From: Puniceicoccales bacterium
GTDB lineage: Bacteria; Verrucomicrobiota; Verrucomicrobiia; Opitutales; UBA953
Length of the DNA stretch: 26,892 nucleotides
NCBI GenBank assembly: GCA_031289285.1
Contig: JAITPT010000122.1
Coordinates: 1-26,892 of the forward strand
Reading direction: 5' to 3'
The position numbers were made by a program, and so were the translations under genes. Shown piece after piece: positions 1 to 9,014 of this stretch. How positions within the stretch are numbered: position 1 is the stretch's first letter; every line of letters starts with the position of its first letter. Under the pieces are notes generated by a model that worked only from the letters and a program-made list of their open reading frames with translations, had not been told where the DNA came from and ran no database searches.

Positions 1-141
1 AAAAGAAACACAAAAGAGGAAACATACACAGACTCGTCGTCGTGACTTGGTGTAGTTGTCGCGGGATGAAAACAGAAGTCGTCGGCTCTGCGGTGTTGTC
101 GCGGACAACCAAAAATCACAAGTCCAATAGCAAGTCAAGCG

Positions 142-190
142 AAAAAGGGTCTGTCCCTTTTTATGTTTTAACTGCCGTTTTTAGGATTAT
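142..190. repeat. REP-like hairpin plus 23-bp dispersed motif
   Basis: Positions 142-162 form a perfect palindrome: AAAAAGGG, loop TCTGT, CCCTTTTT. Five bases later, 168-190 is a 23-bp sequence that occurs again, perfectly but in the opposite orientation, at 13593-13615 (core CCTAAAAACGGCAGTT on the minus strand here). A related hairpin (AAAGTG, loop TCTGG, CACTTT) next to a partial copy of the same motif lies at 13274-13330. The layout resembles REP elements mobilised by RAYT (TnpA-REP) transposases, but no such transposase is in the window, so that link is inference. The hairpin with its T-run could also end transcription. Confidence 0.6.
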
Positions 191-193
191 CTT

Positions 194-502
194 CTAAGCG
201 GTCTCCCAGGACGGGCAGGGACGCCCAGAAAACACGGCGTCTATTCTCACGTTGTTCTTCCGCGCCCATTCCTTCCGACTTTCCGGCGTCTGCACTAACA
301 ACGTTCGCAATCTGCGCTCGTATGCCAGCAAGAATCTTTTGTCCCGCCTCAATAGATACTCGGCGGCCTCCAATGTAAGACCCGACGCCGCTAAATGCGT
401 CCGGTGTATCCTGAACTTCCCGTTGGGAGTCAGAACGAAATTGCTGTCCTCGCTTGCTGTGACGTGTTCCATCACTGAAAACCATATCATCCGACTCGCC
501 AT
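194..502 (-). CDS. hypothetical small protein (doubtful)
   Basis: This is an open frame of 102 codons starting at ATG (502) and ending just before the 168-190 repeat. I do not recognise the product. It is basic in its second half, with a helix-like segment rich in Arg, Leu and Glu, and has no signal peptide or membrane segment. Third codon positions are mostly G or C, as in the GC-rich genes of the window, which mildly favours this frame over an overlapping one starting at TTG 509. It lies on the same strand as the GH127 pair, downstream of it. It may be a decayed gene or chance; treat it as tentative. Confidence 0.25.
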   Translation of the reverse strand: MASRMIWFSVMEHVTASEDSNFVLTPNGKFRIHRTHLAASGLTLEAAEYLLRRDKRFLLAYERRLRTLLVQTPESRKEWARKNNVRIDAVFSGRPCPSWETA

Positions 503-718
503 CCGTCAAGTCCGTTTTTTCACGCGAATAACTCAGGAAAAACCGCTTGGCACTTTATTGCACTGGCGGTGGGAGGCACGCGCCATTTCGTCCCCTTTAC
601 GTTACGAGTCCAAAACACTCCCTTCGCATTTTCTCCTCCCGTTGCACTGGCTATTGGCTATCAAGCATCAAAACAGTAAGGCCATTTTATGGTCGTTCCA
701 CTGCGACAGTGGGAAGTT
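503..718. other. intergenic stretch with hairpin after GH127
   Basis: No gene is seen here. Next to the GH127 stop codon, 696-715 forms a short hairpin (TTCCACTG, loop CGA, CAGTGGGAA with one bulge). It could protect or end the minus-strand transcript, although no T-run follows. A fragment GGCACTTTATTGC at 548-560 matches the tail of the REP-like repeats at 13.3, 13.9 and 14.1 kb. Confidence 0.4.
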
Positions 719-3157
719 CTATTGTTTTTTTAGCACACGGAGATCTAAGATGCCGCCAGCGGTGTGGCCACGACGGGCTTGCAGTTTGACGGTGATGGTA
801 GTTTTGCCCTTGGTCAATTCCAGCGGAATTGGCACTGTGAAAGGATACAAAACCTCACTTACCGCTTTAGAATGGTCGAAAGTTGTAATTGTTTTGCCGT
901 CAATCTGCAAGGCAAATGTTCTGGCACCCGTGTCTCGACCATCAAAGAGAAAATACAACTCCAGAGGCGTGTCCGGCAAACACTTCATTTCATACATAAA
1001 GTAACCGCCTTTTAACGCATGTCGCCAAGTTTCCCCAAAGTTCAGACCCTTGAAAGAATTAAATGACTCGATTTTGTGCTGCTTCTCGGATTTATCATCC
1101 GCAAGCACCACACGGTCAAGCGTTCTGCGCACAATCTCTTCCGAAACCTTATAAGCACTGCCCGTATCAACTCGGCGCGGTGATTGCACCTTTTTGACAA
1201 CGCTGCGCTGTGATGTCTCTGAATTGTCGCGCGGAAAATAAACGATGTGGCGACTGAAATGGATACGATTGAACGGAATTAAAGTGTAAGGCGTCCCAGC
1301 GACTTTGAAACGGAGCGGCGAAGCAGAGTCTTTTTTTGTTTTTTTCGTTATTTCATTCAGCGAGCCAGTGAGCTTAAAAATTCGTTCAGGCGCAATCTGC
1401 TGGACAACATTTCCACGCCTTCCCCAGTTGTCGTTTTTATCCCAGAAGTCACTTTTTTTTAGGTCACTCGAATTGTATTCAGCAGCGAGAACAACTGGGC
1501 CGTAAGAGAATGAGACAAACTTTCCAGACGGCGTAAGCGGCGCGATAGTCAGGTGCATCGGAAGTTGCACAACAACTTTATCACCGGACTTCCATTGGCG
1601 TTTTATTGCGACAAATTGCGAAGGGACATCGTTTTCTGTCTCAATAGTTTCGCCATTGATAGAGATTTTCATCTTGCCTGCCTTGACCCAATAAGGGTGG
1701 CGGATTTTCAACGTCAATTCCTGCGGTCTGTCTAATTGCAGTTCCAACACTGTTTGTTCTTCATCGGGTATTTTTGTTTTTTGTGTTAACTTAAGACCTT
1801 TGTTTTTCCAATGCAGCGTTGACGGGATAAAAAGATTAACGTGTAGAGCATTATCATCGTAGGCGTAAATCATTTTTTGAAACTTCGCAGGGCTTTCAAG
1901 ACCAGTTCCTGTGCAACACCAGAAAGAGTCGTATTCTGTGCTGTGTGTTTTAAATCCGCCGGGCTGAACCTTTGTCATATAAGCAACCATTCCGCGTTCT
2001 GGTTCATAGACACCGAGCAAGTGATTGACGAGAACACGTTCGTAGAAATCAATTTTTTCTGGTTCTGCGTAGTCTTCATATAAGGCTTCGGTTAGGCGGA
2101 GCATATTGACGGAGTTACACGCTTCCGCGCCGCCGTTTTGTTGAACTCGTTTGTCAAACTCCGTTTTTGGAAAGAAATGTTCGGTTGTGCTATTTCCGCC
2201 AAATACCCAAGTATGATCGGCTGCAACTGTTTTCCAGAAGAAGCGGGCGGCGTTGGTGTATTTAGGAATGCCGGTGTAACGATAAACACTTTCAAAGCCG
2301 GGATTTTTTTGGATTTGGCAGTTTGCGTGCCAGCCTGCAAGTATGTCTTTGCCTTCGGAAAGTGGATTGAGTATGCGCAAATCATTGAGCCGTTTTGCCC
2401 ATTCGATATATTTTTTATCGCCCGTCAATCTATAGACATTGATATAAGACTCGCTGAGCGAACCGTGTTCACAGATGAGAAGTCTTTGCAAGGCCGGTTC
2501 ATCAAGTTTATCTACGATGTTTTTACCGAACCAATCAGTAAAACGAATAAGAACTTTTTTTGCCAACGGTAAATTGCATTTTGTTGTGACGTCGTATAAA
2601 CCGAGCGTGATTTTATTCATAATATATGTTGGTTCGTTTCTGCCAGCAAAAGAACCGCCCCCGACTTTATAATCGCCAGTAAGAACCTCTTCATAGACTA
2701 CCCTGCCATTGACAACCGCCCCGATATAACCGTCTTCGCCAGCATTTTGACATTCATCGAGTTGTTGTAAGGTATATTCGAGACGTTTGATAATTTCTGG
2801 GTCGCCAGTCGTCTCGAACATCATTGCCATTGAGGACAAATAAAAGCCGAGAATGTGCCCCGGAATAACGTAGCCCTGATTAGATTCCCAGCCCGGATAC
2901 GGCTTGGCCTTTGGCGTTAATCCCGCTTCGCGGCGAAACCACGAGCAAAGCCTATCTGGCTCAAGAGTCAGCAGATAGCGATGCGTCATCTCTTGGATGT
3001 ATTTGAAGTCGCTCTCTTTGGATGCGCCGTCGAGCAACTGGACGTCGCGCAGCGAGAAATAGCTAACCTTCGGAGCGTGAACGGGCTTGACGGCTGGTTC
3101 TTGTGCGAAAAGCGAAGCCGAGAAGCAAAGAGACAAGAGGAACGTTATTTTTTTCAT
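719..3157 (-). CDS. secreted GH127 (DUF1680) beta-L-arabinofuranosidase-like protein, copy 1
   Basis: An 812-residue protein starting at MKK followed by a typical signal peptide ending near SLFAQ (residue 19). A longer reading upstream is possible, but it has no export signal at its start and begins inside the preceding spacer, so ATG 3157 is chosen. GH127 enzymes release beta-L-arabinofuranose using a zinc-bound cysteine nucleophile. The key residues are present: acid/base Glu in GGNSTTEHFF (about 326), Glu-x-Cys in AEACNSVN (about 345 and 347) and the Cys-Cys pair in FWCCTGTG (about 414-415). The C-terminal part beyond about residue 500 is beta-rich and probably an accessory sandwich domain. 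It is a same-length tandem paralogue of the gene at 3267-5705, 109 bp away and on the same strand. The exact substrate is not certain: DUF1680 members vary. Confidence 0.88.
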   Translation of the reverse strand: MKKITFLLSLCFSASLFAQEPAVKPVHAPKVSYFSLRDVQLLDGASKESDFKYIQEMTHRYLLTLEPDRLCSWFRREAGLTPKAKPYPGWESNQGYVIPGHILGFYLSSMAMMFETTGDPEIIKRLEYTLQQLDECQNAGEDGYIGAVVNGRVVYEEVLTGDYKVGGGSFAGRNEPTYIMNKITLGLYDVTTKCNLPLAKKVLIRFTDWFGKNIVDKLDEPALQRLLICEHGSLSESYINVYRLTGDKKYIEWAKRLNDLRILNPLSEGKDILAGWHANCQIQKNPGFESVYRYTGIPKYTNAARFFWKTVAADHTWVFGGNSTTEHFFPKTEFDKRVQQNGGAEACNSVNMLRLTEALYEDYAEPEKIDFYERVLVNHLLGVYEPERGMVAYMTKVQPGGFKTHSTEYDSFWCCTGTGLESPAKFQKMIYAYDDNALHVNLFIPSTLHWKNKGLKLTQKTKIPDEEQTVLELQLDRPQELTLKIRHPYWVKAGKMKISINGETIETENDVPSQFVAIKRQWKSGDKVVVQLPMHLTIAPLTPSGKFVSFSYGPVVLAAEYNSSDLKKSDFWDKNDNWGRRGNVVQQIAPERIFKLTGSLNEITKKTKKDSASPLRFKVAGTPYTLIPFNRIHFSRHIVYFPRDNSETSQRSVVKKVQSPRRVDTGSAYKVSEEIVRRTLDRVVLADDKSEKQHKIESFNSFKGLNFGETWRHALKGGYFMYEMKCLPDTPLELYFLFDGRDTGARTFALQIDGKTITTFDHSKAVSEVLYPFTVPIPLELTKGKTTITVKLQARRGHTAGGILDLRVLKKQ

Positions 3158-3266
3158 AGGAGAAAGAAGAAAAGGTGTTTTTGGATTTGTTGGAGTGTGT
3201 TTTTTGTGAGGTATTTTTTGGGGGAGGGTAGTTTTTGTTGCTGTTGCTGTGCTGTTGAGGAAAGTG
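3158..3266 (-). promoter_or_regulatory. G-poor A/C-rich leader of GH127 copy 1
   Basis: The 109-bp spacer between the two GH127 genes is almost free of G on the transcribed (minus) strand and rich in A, C and short CAACAG/AAAAAC tracts. There is no Shine-Dalgarno sequence before ATG 3157; the last bases are pyrimidine-rich. The same leader type precedes rplK, nusG, tuf, fhs and others here. I see no convincing terminator or -35/-10 pair, so both GH127 genes may share a transcript. Confidence 0.4.
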
Positions 3267-5705
3267 TTATTGTTTTTCCAAAACACGCAGGTCGAAGATG
3301 TCGCCAACGACATGTCCGCGTCGGGCTTGTAGCTTTACGGTGATAGAGTTTTTGCCTTTTGTCAGCTCTGGCGGAATTGCCACTACGAAGGGATGTAATT
3401 CTTCACTTACAGGCTTGGAATGGTCGAAGGTTGTAATTGTTTTGCCGTCAATCTGCACAGCAAACGTTCTGGCATCCGTATAGCGACCGTCGAAGAGAAA
3501 ATACAATTCAAGCGGCTTATCCGGCAAGGACTTTACTTCATACATGAAATAGCCGCCTCTGTCTGAGCGTCGCCAAGTGTGTCCGAGGCTTTTTCCCTTG
3601 GAAGAATTGATCGCTTCGATTTTGTGCTGTTTCTCTGAGCTGGCATCGGCAATCACCACGCGGTCAAGCGTTCTGCGTTCGAGTTCTTCAGAGATTTTAT
3701 ACGCACTGACCTTCTCAACAGTGATAGGTGGCTGCACTTTTTTGACGACGGTGCTTTCTTTTTTTTCTAAGCTGCCATGCGGAAAATAAACGATGTGCCG
3801 ATTGAAATGAATACGGTTGAACGGAATTAAGATATAGTCTGTTCCTTCGATTTTGAAACGGAGCGTAGGAGCAGACTCTCTTTGCGCTTTTTTTGCTATT
3901 TCTTCTGGTGTGCCGATGAGCGTCTGAAATCGGTCAAGCGGAAAGCGATGGACAATGTTTCCTCGATATCCGGCGTTGTCGTTCTTATGCCAAAACTCGC
4001 TTTTTTTCAGGGCGTTTGCATTATATTCAGCTGCGAGAACAACAGGGCCGTAAGAGAAGGAGACAAACGTTCCCGACTGAGAAAGCGGCGTGACAGTCAG
4101 GCGCATTGGAAGTTGCACAACGATTTTATCGCCGGACTTCCATTGACGTTTTATTGCGACAAATTGCGAAGGGACATCATTTTCTGTGACAATAGTTTCG
4201 CCGTTAATTGTAATCTTCATTTTCCCCGCTTCGACCCAGTGCGGGTGGCGGATTTTTAGCGTCAATTCCTGCGGTTTGTCTAATTGCAATTCCAACACTG
4301 TCTGTTCTTCATCGGGGATTTTTGTTTGCTGTGTTAATTTAAGACCTTTGCTTTTCCAATACAGTGTTGACGGGATAAAGAGATTAATGTGGAGAGACGC
4401 ATCGTCGTAAGCGTAAATCATTTTTTGGAACTTTGCGGGGCTTTCAAAACCTGTTCCAGTGCAACACCAAAAGGAGTCGTATTCTGTGCTATGTGTTTCA
4501 AATCCGCCGGGCTGAACCTTCGTTATATAGGCAACCATTCCACGCTCTGGTTCGTAAGCACCGAGCAAATGATTGATGAGAACTCGTTCGTAGTAATCAA
4601 TCTTTTCTGGCTCTGCATAGTCTTCGTATAAGGCTTCGGTCAAGCGGAGCATATTGACGGAGTTGCACGATTCTGGTCCGCCGTTCTGTAGAACCCGTCT
4701 ATCAAATTCTGTTTTCGGAAAAAAATGTTCGCCAGTGCTGTTTCCGCCGAATATCCAAGTATGGTCGGTGACTACGGTTTTCCAGAAGAAGCGGGCGGCG
4801 TTGGTGTATTTAGGAATGCCTGTATAACGATAGACACTTTCAAATCCGGGATTTTTCTGGATTTGGCAATTGGCGTGCCAGCCGATAAGCATATCTTTGC
4901 CTTCGGAGAGCGGATTGAGTATCCGCCAATCATTGAGGCGCGTTGCCCATTCGAGATGTTTTTTATTGCCAGTCAATTTATAGACATTGATAAAGGATTC
5001 GCTAAGTGAACCGTGTTCGCAGATAAGAAGTTTTTGCAAGGCTGGTTCATCGAGTTTATCCACAACACTATTACCGAACCAATCTGCAAATCGGATAAGA
5101 ACTTTTTTTGCCTGCGGCAAATTGCATTTTGTTGTGACATCGTATAAGCCGAGCGTGATTTTATTCATAATATAGGTCGGTTCATCTTTTCCGGCAAAAG
5201 AACCGTGGGTGACTTTGTAATTGCCAGTAAGCACTTCTTCGTAACCGTGCCTGCCGTTAATAACCGCTCCTATATAACCGTCTCCACCTGCGTTTTGACA
5301 TTCCTCGAGTTGCTGCAATGTGTATTCGAGGCGTTTGATAATTTCTGGGTCGCCAGTCGTCTCGAACATCATTGCCATTGACGACAAGTAGAAGCCGAGA
5401 ATGTGACCGGGGATGAGGTAACTATGCGTAGATTCCCAACCCGGATAGGGTTGGGCTTTCGGCGTTAAACCGGCCTCTCGGCGGAACCACGAGCAAAGCC
5501 TATCTGGTTCGAGAGTCAGCAGATAGCGATGCGTCAGTTCTTGGATGTGTTTGAAATTGCTCTCCTTAGGCGCGCCGTCGAGTAACTGCACGTCTCGCAA
5601 CGAGAAATAATTAACTTTCGGAGCGTGAACTGGCTTGACGGCTGTCTCTTGAGCAAAGAGCGAAGCCGAGAAGCAAAGGGATAAAAGGAGAGCTATTTTT
5701 TTCAT
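3267..5705 (-). CDS. secreted GH127 (DUF1680) beta-L-arabinofuranosidase-like protein, copy 2
   Basis: 812 residues, identical in length to the copy at 719-3157 and identical at most positions by eye. The signal peptide is MKKIALLLSLCFSASLFAQ (cleavage near 19). Catalytic and zinc residues are in place: E326 (STGEHFF), E345 and C347 (PESCNSVN), C414-C415 (FWCCTGTG). Expected role: release of beta-L-arabinofuranosyl units from arabinan, hemicellulose or glycoprotein side chains in the periplasm or outside the cell. The start lies only 30 bp after the rplK stop with no terminator between, so read-through from the ribosomal operon is likely unless a promoter is hidden in rplK. Differences between the copies are scattered (for example THSYLIPG versus NQGYVIPG), with blocks of about 50 identical bases, suggesting a fairly recent duplication or gene conversion. 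Confidence 0.88.
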   Translation of the reverse strand: MKKIALLLSLCFSASLFAQETAVKPVHAPKVNYFSLRDVQLLDGAPKESNFKHIQELTHRYLLTLEPDRLCSWFRREAGLTPKAQPYPGWESTHSYLIPGHILGFYLSSMAMMFETTGDPEIIKRLEYTLQQLEECQNAGGDGYIGAVINGRHGYEEVLTGNYKVTHGSFAGKDEPTYIMNKITLGLYDVTTKCNLPQAKKVLIRFADWFGNSVVDKLDEPALQKLLICEHGSLSESFINVYKLTGNKKHLEWATRLNDWRILNPLSEGKDMLIGWHANCQIQKNPGFESVYRYTGIPKYTNAARFFWKTVVTDHTWIFGGNSTGEHFFPKTEFDRRVLQNGGPESCNSVNMLRLTEALYEDYAEPEKIDYYERVLINHLLGAYEPERGMVAYITKVQPGGFETHSTEYDSFWCCTGTGFESPAKFQKMIYAYDDASLHINLFIPSTLYWKSKGLKLTQQTKIPDEEQTVLELQLDKPQELTLKIRHPHWVEAGKMKITINGETIVTENDVPSQFVAIKRQWKSGDKIVVQLPMRLTVTPLSQSGTFVSFSYGPVVLAAEYNANALKKSEFWHKNDNAGYRGNIVHRFPLDRFQTLIGTPEEIAKKAQRESAPTLRFKIEGTDYILIPFNRIHFNRHIVYFPHGSLEKKESTVVKKVQPPITVEKVSAYKISEELERRTLDRVVIADASSEKQHKIEAINSSKGKSLGHTWRRSDRGGYFMYEVKSLPDKPLELYFLFDGRYTDARTFAVQIDGKTITTFDHSKPVSEELHPFVVAIPPELTKGKNSITVKLQARRGHVVGDIFDLRVLEKQ

Positions 5706-5735
5706 GGCTTGAGGGAAGTTAAAGAGTGAAACCCC

Positions 5736-6161
5736 TTAAGCCACGACCTCAATGCCCATTGAACGAGCGGTGCCCGCAATCATCTTGGCGGCGGCTTCGG
5801 GAGAAGAGGCGTTCAAATCCTTCTTCTTCATCTCGACAATTTCGAGAATTTGTTTGTGGGTCACTTTGCCCACTTTATCGCGATTGGGGACACCCGAACC
5901 GGATTCAATTTTCGCTGCTTTTTTAAGCAAAATTGCGGCGGGCGGCGACTTAAGAATAAAGGTGAAGGATTTGTCCTGATAAACGGTGATTACCACCGGC
6001 AGGATAAGCCCAGCCTGTTCTTTTGTTCTGGCATTAAACTCTTTGCAAAATGCCATGATGTTGACGCCTTTGGCACCCAAAGCGGGGCCGACAGGCGGTG
6101 CGGGATTTGCTGCTCCTGCAGGGAGTTGCAAACGGATTTCTCCGACGATTTTCTTTGCCAT
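5736..6161 (-). CDS. rplK: 50S ribosomal protein L11
   Basis: 141 residues, the usual L11 length, beginning MAKKIVGEIRLQLPAG. It has the L11 signatures: the proline-rich N-terminal segment with PPVGPALGAKGVNI, and the rRNA-binding C-terminal domain with the KVGKVTHKQILEI stretch and a GTARSMGIEV ending. L11 forms the GTPase-associated centre of the large subunit with 23S rRNA. It follows nusG by 73 bp on the same strand, as in most bacteria. What is odd is what comes next: rplA, which normally follows directly, is absent, and GH127 begins 30 bp downstream. The leader is A/C-rich, with only a weak AAGAGAAAG purine run. Confidence 0.97.
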   Translation of the reverse strand: MAKKIVGEIRLQLPAGAANPAPPVGPALGAKGVNIMAFCKEFNARTKEQAGLILPVVITVYQDKSFTFILKSPPAAILLKKAAKIESGSGVPNRDKVGKVTHKQILEIVEMKKKDLNASSPEAAAKMIAGTARSMGIEVVA

Positions 6162-6234
6162 TGTTTTTTCTTTCTCTTGTTAGGTTGTTATTGTGTTGTT
6201 GTTAAGAAATGGTTTTGGGTGGGGAGAGGCGCGA

Positions 6235-6972
6235 TTAGTCCTCTGTGGTTCGCTCGACTTGCCCGTAGTCAAGTTCGACTGGCGTGAAGCGGCCAAAAAT
6301 CGAAACTGAGACATGGAGTTTTGCACGTTCGACGTCCACTGCCTCGATAATACCGGTCATATTCGCGAAAGGACCTTCGGTCACTTTAACATTTTCGCCG
6401 ACGTTATAGAGTTTGCTGGGAACGACTTTGCCCTCTGCCTCGGCGACTTGTTTTAGGATACGCTGGATTTCTTCTGGTTTGAGAGGAACAGGCTCATTGC
6501 CGCCGATAAAGTTGATGACACCTTGAACATTGTTCACAAAATACCAAGGTTTTTGCAAAACTTTCCCTTGGTCGTCGTAGAGACGCATTTGCAGGAACAT
6601 GTAATTGGGATAAAGTTTGCGAACTTTTGTGTAGGTGCGATTGTTTTTGCGTTCGGAAACGGTCTCTGTGGGCATGAGGACGCGGTCGGTGAGCGGGCGT
6701 CCGGGCGGCGGCAGGAAAAATTCGCCCATTTCATCTTTTTCGATAAACTTGTCCAAATACTTTTTCACCCTTCCCTCCATATTGGAGAGGGTCTGAATAG
6801 CATACCAGCGGAAGTCGGCGCGAGAGTTGGCGGCGGCGACGTGAAAGTTAGTCGCGGTCAGCACTTCGGCAGCGGGCACGACTTCCGACGCCTCAAAGGG
6901 CGGGTCTGCGGCGATGTCGGCGGCGGCGGTGTCGGCGGAAAAGGGGGCCAGTATGGTTTCGGTGTCGGACAT
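6235..6972 (-). CDS. nusG: transcription termination/antitermination factor NusG
   Basis: 245 residues. The NGN domain starts at DFRWYAIQTLSNMEGRVKKY (about 53-72), includes LYPNYMFLQM (about 120-129) and VQGVINFIGG (about 149-158); the C-terminal KOW domain spans about 188-240 (VGENVKVTEGPFANMTGIIE). NusG binds RNA polymerase and couples it to Rho, NusE/S10 or ribosomes. It is longer than the usual roughly 180 residues because of an Ala/Asp/Glu-rich, probably disordered N-terminal extension of about 52 residues. The start at ATG 6972 is kept because no in-frame ATG occurs between it and the NGN domain. The linker between domains is also fairly long. It lies 66 bp after secE. Confidence 0.96.
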   Translation of the reverse strand: MSDTETILAPFSADTAAADIAADPPFEASEVVPAAEVLTATNFHVAAANSRADFRWYAIQTLSNMEGRVKKYLDKFIEKDEMGEFFLPPPGRPLTDRVLMPTETVSERKNNRTYTKVRKLYPNYMFLQMRLYDDQGKVLQKPWYFVNNVQGVINFIGGNEPVPLKPEEIQRILKQVAEAEGKVVPSKLYNVGENVKVTEGPFANMTGIIEAVDVERAKLHVSVSIFGRFTPVELDYGQVERTTED

Positions 6973-7038
6973 AGATGTTGTTTTTTTGAAGCGGGAACCT
7001 TTCTCGGTAATTTCTACAAACTCTTGGTGTATGCGATG

Positions 7039-7251
7039 TTAGCGCGCCACGTAGTGCGTCACGAAGCGCACGAGTTCGTGCATTGAGAAGTCATAGAGGA
7101 AGACGAACGCAGAGAGAATGGCGATGAACACCACGACGACGGACGTTGACTGGAGAAGTTCTTTGGGCTTCGGCCAGAGCGACTTCACCCAGACCTCGGT
7201 GACTGTTTCGTTCCAGAATTGGCGTGTTTTGCTAAGGAAAGAGATTGACAT
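7039..7251 (-). CDS. secE: preprotein translocase subunit SecE
   Basis: 70 residues with one membrane segment (about 36-53, STSVVVVFIAILSAFVF) preceded by the amphipathic region with WPKPKELLQST, the conserved SecE hallmark. SecE clamps SecY in the Sec translocon. The start is ATG 7251. A longer frame extends upstream, but those codons lie in the tRNA-Trp gene, whose 3' CCA end is 9 bp away. The order tRNA-Trp, secE, nusG, rplK is the standard bacterial arrangement. No Shine-Dalgarno sequence is seen. Confidence 0.93.
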   Translation of the reverse strand: MSISFLSKTRQFWNETVTEVWVKSLWPKPKELLQSTSVVVVFIAILSAFVFLYDFSMHELVRFVTHYVAR

Positions 7252-7260
7252 TTTGAAAAG

Positions 7261-7336
7261 TGGCAGGGGCGGAGGGACTCGAACCCCCAACTTCCGGTTT
7301 TGGAGACCGACGCTCTACCAATTGAACTACACCCCT
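7261..7336 (-). tRNA. tRNA-Trp (anticodon CCA)
   Basis: A full 76-nt cloverleaf can be drawn on the minus strand. The acceptor AGGGGTG pairs with CGCCCCT, the D arm is GTTC/GAGC, the anticodon stem TCGGT/ACCGG holds loop CTCCAAA (anticodon CCA), and the T loop is TTCGAGT. The 3' CCA is encoded. It lies between tuf and secE, its usual place, and probably comes from the same transcript as secE. Confidence 0.97.
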
Positions 7337-7357
7337 GTAAAAAGTTTTTTGAGTTAA

Positions 7358-7400
7358 AACCCAAGCAATGCCGCAATTGGTTTTCGGCATTGCCCGGGTT
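7358..7400 (-). terminator. intrinsic terminator/attenuator after tuf
   Basis: The arms 7358-7373 and 7385-7400 are complementary over 16 bases apart from two imperfect pairs, with an 11-base loop. On the minus strand the hairpin is followed by TTTTAACTC. It sits 42 bp after the tuf stop and 21 bp before tRNA-Trp, so it would end or attenuate tuf transcription before the tRNA-Trp/secE segment. Confidence 0.75.
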
Positions 7401-7441
7401 TGGTTGATTGTTTGGTTGCGATTTGCGAGAGACGCCGGAGG

Positions 7442-8632
<1,191 letters not shown>

Positions 8633-8707
8633 GGTGTTGTTTGTGTTTTTGTGTGTGTGAGAAAAAGTGGTTTGAGCGTCGCATGTGCCTGTCCGCTGTC
8701 CGTCCGA

Positions 8708-8783
<76 letters not shown>

Positions 8784-9014
8784 GGTGACATCGAAGAACA
8801 GCCCCTTCCCCGCTTGCGACAGCGCGAAAAGGAAGGCGGCACAATGCGAATCCCCGCACGTTCGTCAAGCGGTATTTTCACTTTTTTTTATTTTTTTTTG
8901 AAGGGGGCAGAAAAGGGGAATGACAGGGCGGTGCGAAACGGCTTTTGTGGCGCGGCGACAACCGCCGCAACCCGCGCACACCGCGCATTCCACGCCATCC
9001 ACGCACACACCGCC

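Noticed and set aside
3158..3313. N-terminal extension of GH127 copy 1
   Set aside because: It would overlap the end of the upstream gene and hide a clear signal peptide; the paralogue starts at the equivalent Met.
7252..7290. Upstream start for SecE
   Set aside because: The codons lie in the 3' part of tRNA-Trp.
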